The position numbers were made by a program, and so were the translations under genes. A stretch of DNA of 64,000 nt, taken from the NCBI GenBank assembly GCA_963710715.1, contig CAVQBL010000016.1:124001-188000 (forward strand), read 5' to 3'. The notes beneath the pieces are model-generated. The model saw nothing but the letters and a program-made list of their open reading frames with translations. It was not told the origin of the DNA and ran no database searches. Source of the stretch: CAVQBL01 sp963710715 (GTDB taxonomy: Bacteria > Pseudomonadota > Gammaproteobacteria > DSM-16500). The first letter of the stretch is position 1. Each line of letters opens with the position of its first letter. Shown in pieces: positions 62,630-64,000 of this stretch.

Positions 62630-63223
62630 TTAATGATGCGAAAACACAATTAATCTTTTTTCTGTTATAACTCCATCCAATGGCACATCCCATGCATCCC
62701 AGGGTAACACATCAACTTGCTGCATATCATACGCTAAACCGAATAAAAAAGGTTTAGTAATTTGCTCCTGCAATAAAAACGCAAAAGTACGATCATAATA
62801 ACCTGCACCCATGCCTACCCGGTTACCCACTAAGTCAAATGCCACTAAAGGAACTAACACCAGATCGAGCTCCGTTGCAGGAATCTTTTCCGCACCCGTC
62901 GGTTCCAAAATATTATAACGGTTAGGACGTAAATTATCTCCTGGCTGGTAAGCAATAAAATCTAACGTCTCGCCCGGCTCTTTATTTTGTGTTGGTAAAA
63001 CTGGCAAATAGCATGTTTTCCCTGCATGACAAATAGCTTGTATCATCGGCTGAGATGCAAATTCTTCTTCATGAGCAAGGTAGCAAGCAATGCGATAGCT
63101 AGTATTAAATAAAGGGCTTTCCAAAAATTGTTGTGTTGCAGCATGCGCAGCCAAATGACGATCTGAAGCATCGATAAGAGCTCGCTTTGCACGTAGACTT
63201 TTTCTAATCTCTGATTTATTCAG
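62630..63223 (-). CDS. fau: 5-formyltetrahydrofolate cyclo-ligase
   Basis: Residues of the family continue upstream of any ATG, GTG or TTG in good position: the frame reads LNKSEIRKSLRAKRALIDAS from CTG 63223, and this fits the family N-terminus with the Leu codon in the place of Met. From there the protein has 197 residues. A TTG at 63154 would cut 23 conserved residues. Motifs: EEEFASQPMI, LVLVPLVAFDLVGNRVGMGAGYYDR (ATP and substrate loop), FGLAYDMQQVDVLPWDAWDVPLD. It turns 5-formyl-THF into methenyl-THF. The gene overlaps the zapA end by 8 bases, so it can be read as a coupled gene; in many gammaproteobacteria 6S RNA lies here, but there is no room for it. Confidence 0.88.
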   Translation of the reverse strand: MNKSEIRKSLRAKRALIDASDRHLAAHAATQQFLESPLFNTSYRIACYLAHEEEFASQPMIQAICHAGKTCYLPVLPTQNKEPGETLDFIAYQPGDNLRPNRYNILEPTGAEKIPATELDLVLVPLVAFDLVGNRVGMGAGYYDRTFAFLLQEQITKPFLFGLAYDMQQVDVLPWDAWDVPLDGVITEKRLIVFSHH

Positions 63224-63530
63224 TTTGTAGCTCCATAGGTAGTTTCATAGCATGCTCAACCTTAGCCTGCAATGCACGTAAGCGTTCATTAATCGTTTGG
63301 GTTTGATGATGGGTGTGTTGTTCCAAGACTAATAATTGATGTGCAAGGTTCAAGGCGGTAATAACCGCAACTCGATCAATACTCAATGCACTGCCCACTT
63401 CACGCATTGCGCGCATTTTTTCTTGGAGAAACTGAGCTGCTTGGCGAAGAGGCTCAATCTCTGTCTCAGAACACTTAATTTGATAAATCTTACCTAAAAT
63501 TTCTACCGCAGTGTTAACTTGCTTGCTCAT
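63216..63530 (-). CDS. zapA: Cell division protein ZapA
   Basis: 104 residues. TAVEILGKIYQIKCSETEIE and LRQAAQFLQEKMRAM are the conserved globular part, followed by IDRVAVITALNLAHQLL and a C-terminal coiled coil. It binds FtsZ and helps Z-ring assembly. Overlaps the gene upstream by 17 bases and fau downstream by 8. Confidence 0.94.
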   Translation of the reverse strand: MSKQVNTAVEILGKIYQIKCSETEIEPLRQAAQFLQEKMRAMREVGSALSIDRVAVITALNLAHQLLVLEQHTHHQTQTINERLRALQAKVEHAMKLPMELQTE

Positions 63531-63735
63531 CGTGGGTTTTCTCTAATGATTTAAGACGTAACACCATGTTTTCAATTTGGGTAGCAATACTTTTCTGTTT
63601 GCTCAAAAGCACATCTTTCTCACGCAATAACATGGATTTTTCTTGCTTAAGCTTGGCAGTAGCTTGATGTTGCTGCTCATATTTTTGCATTAGAGCTTTA
63701 ATTTCTGCTTCTAAATTTAAGAGTAGCTCATCCAT
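63514..63735 (-). CDS. TIGR02449-like small coiled-coil protein (ZapB-like)
   Basis: 73 residues, one continuous coiled coil (LNLEAEIKALMQKYEQQ, LKQEKSMLLREKDVLLSKQ). A protein of this size and composition is regularly found before zapA in gammaproteobacteria (TIGR02449) and probably has a division role. The short overlap with zapA suggests coupled translation. Confidence 0.82.
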   Translation of the reverse strand: MDELLLNLEAEIKALMQKYEQQHQATAKLKQEKSMLLREKDVLLSKQKSIATQIENMVLRLKSLEKTHDEQAS

Positions 63736-63904
63736 GGGTGGGGAACCTTAGTAAATTGAATGGCGTTAATATTACTCTGAGTTGTGGTTTGACTGCAATC
63801 CCTAGATAGCCTAGATTACCATGACGGGTGAGGGATTGGATGGCGACACAAAATACGTTATCCTTAGCCTAAATAATCAGGAGTTTTACAAACAAAAACA
63901 CATC

Positions 63905-64000
63905 ATGAAGAAGATTACCGAACATGCCGCATGGCAAGCTTTGCAAGCGCATCAAACTCTCATCGCTAAACAACATATGCAAGATTGGTTTGCTATCGAT
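63905..64000 (+). CDS. pgi: Glucose-6-phosphate isomerase, N-terminal start only
   Basis: The first 32 codons are present and the gene runs off the window: MKKITEHAAWQALQAHQTL, then IAKQHMQDWFAID. AWQALQAH and the following DWF/DLF phrase are typical of the Pgi N-terminus. AGGAG is 20 bases upstream, rather far; no closer site is seen. Confidence is limited by the short visible part. Confidence 0.75.
   Translation, partial: MKKITEHAAWQALQAHQTLIAKQHMQDWFAID

Noticed and set aside
63736..63904. 6S RNA near zapA
   Set aside because: The stretch of 169 bases shows no long bulged hairpin that I can recognise, and the usual site between zapA and the cyclo-ligase gene is closed by gene overlap.

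Overview
The window is an AT-rich stretch of a gammaproteobacterial chromosome. Gene content (F1Fo-ATP synthase operon next to parB, efp/epmA/epmB, zapA, UPF0114, large NAD-glutamate dehydrogenase) combined with eukaryote-like proteins (F-box, ankyrin, Ala-rich and coiled-coil proteins of effector type), many toxin-antitoxin pairs, decaying genes and dense interspersed palindromes suggests a host-associated member of Legionellales/Coxiellaceae or a close relative. This placement is inference from gene content only.

Layout. 1-5.3 kb is a decayed mobile region: two very large, translationally coupled tyrosine-recombinase-type genes (the second broken by several frameshifts), flanked by gene fragments. 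5.4-12.6 kb holds a hypothetical gene, a giant Lhr-type helicase, Ku and a DUF4143 ATPase. 12.7-22.3 kb holds a leucine/phenylalanine-type dehydrogenase, the complete atp operon on the minus strand (atpI-B-E-F-H-A-G-D-C) and parB. Three of the intercistronic gaps in the operon carry the same palindromic repeat, and atpF has a one-base frameshift. 22.3-33 kb holds RNA 2',3'-cyclic phosphodiesterase, a metallo-hydrolase, an HD phosphohydrolase, a 1,110-residue Ala-rich protein, glmU and glmS. 33-41 kb holds pyrD, uvrD, engB and the EF-P modification group (epmA, efp, epmB), with a second DUF4143 ATPase wedged between efp and epmA.

41-47.3 kb is an accessory block: an F-box membrane protein, broken higBA, ParD/RelE and VapBC pairs, an ankyrin protein and two unrecognised effector-like proteins. 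47.3-53.6 kb holds a secreted M20 peptidase, an unusual methyltransferase-PAS-histidine kinase-receiver fusion with a stand-alone receiver, an XRE regulator and a membrane/coiled-coil protein. 53.7-56.2 kb is a copper export pair. 56.3-62.1 kb holds a shortened and frameshifted NAD-glutamate dehydrogenase whose last 114 bases are duplicated 2.2 kb downstream, bracketing a cassette with a coiled-coil protein and a PIN/Phd toxin-antitoxin pair. 62.1-64 kb holds UPF0114, 5-formyl-THF cyclo-ligase, zapA, a small coiled-coil protein and the start of pgi.

Repeats. Family R1 (arms start CGTCATTGCGAG and carry GCAATCCAG) is found at about ten places. Family R2 (ends CCTAGATTC/GAATCTAGG) is found at three, and family R3 (GGTGGGCA/TGCCCACC) at two main sites. 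Small hairpin modules are nested in the centres of different families. No tRNA, rRNA or CRISPR array was recognised.
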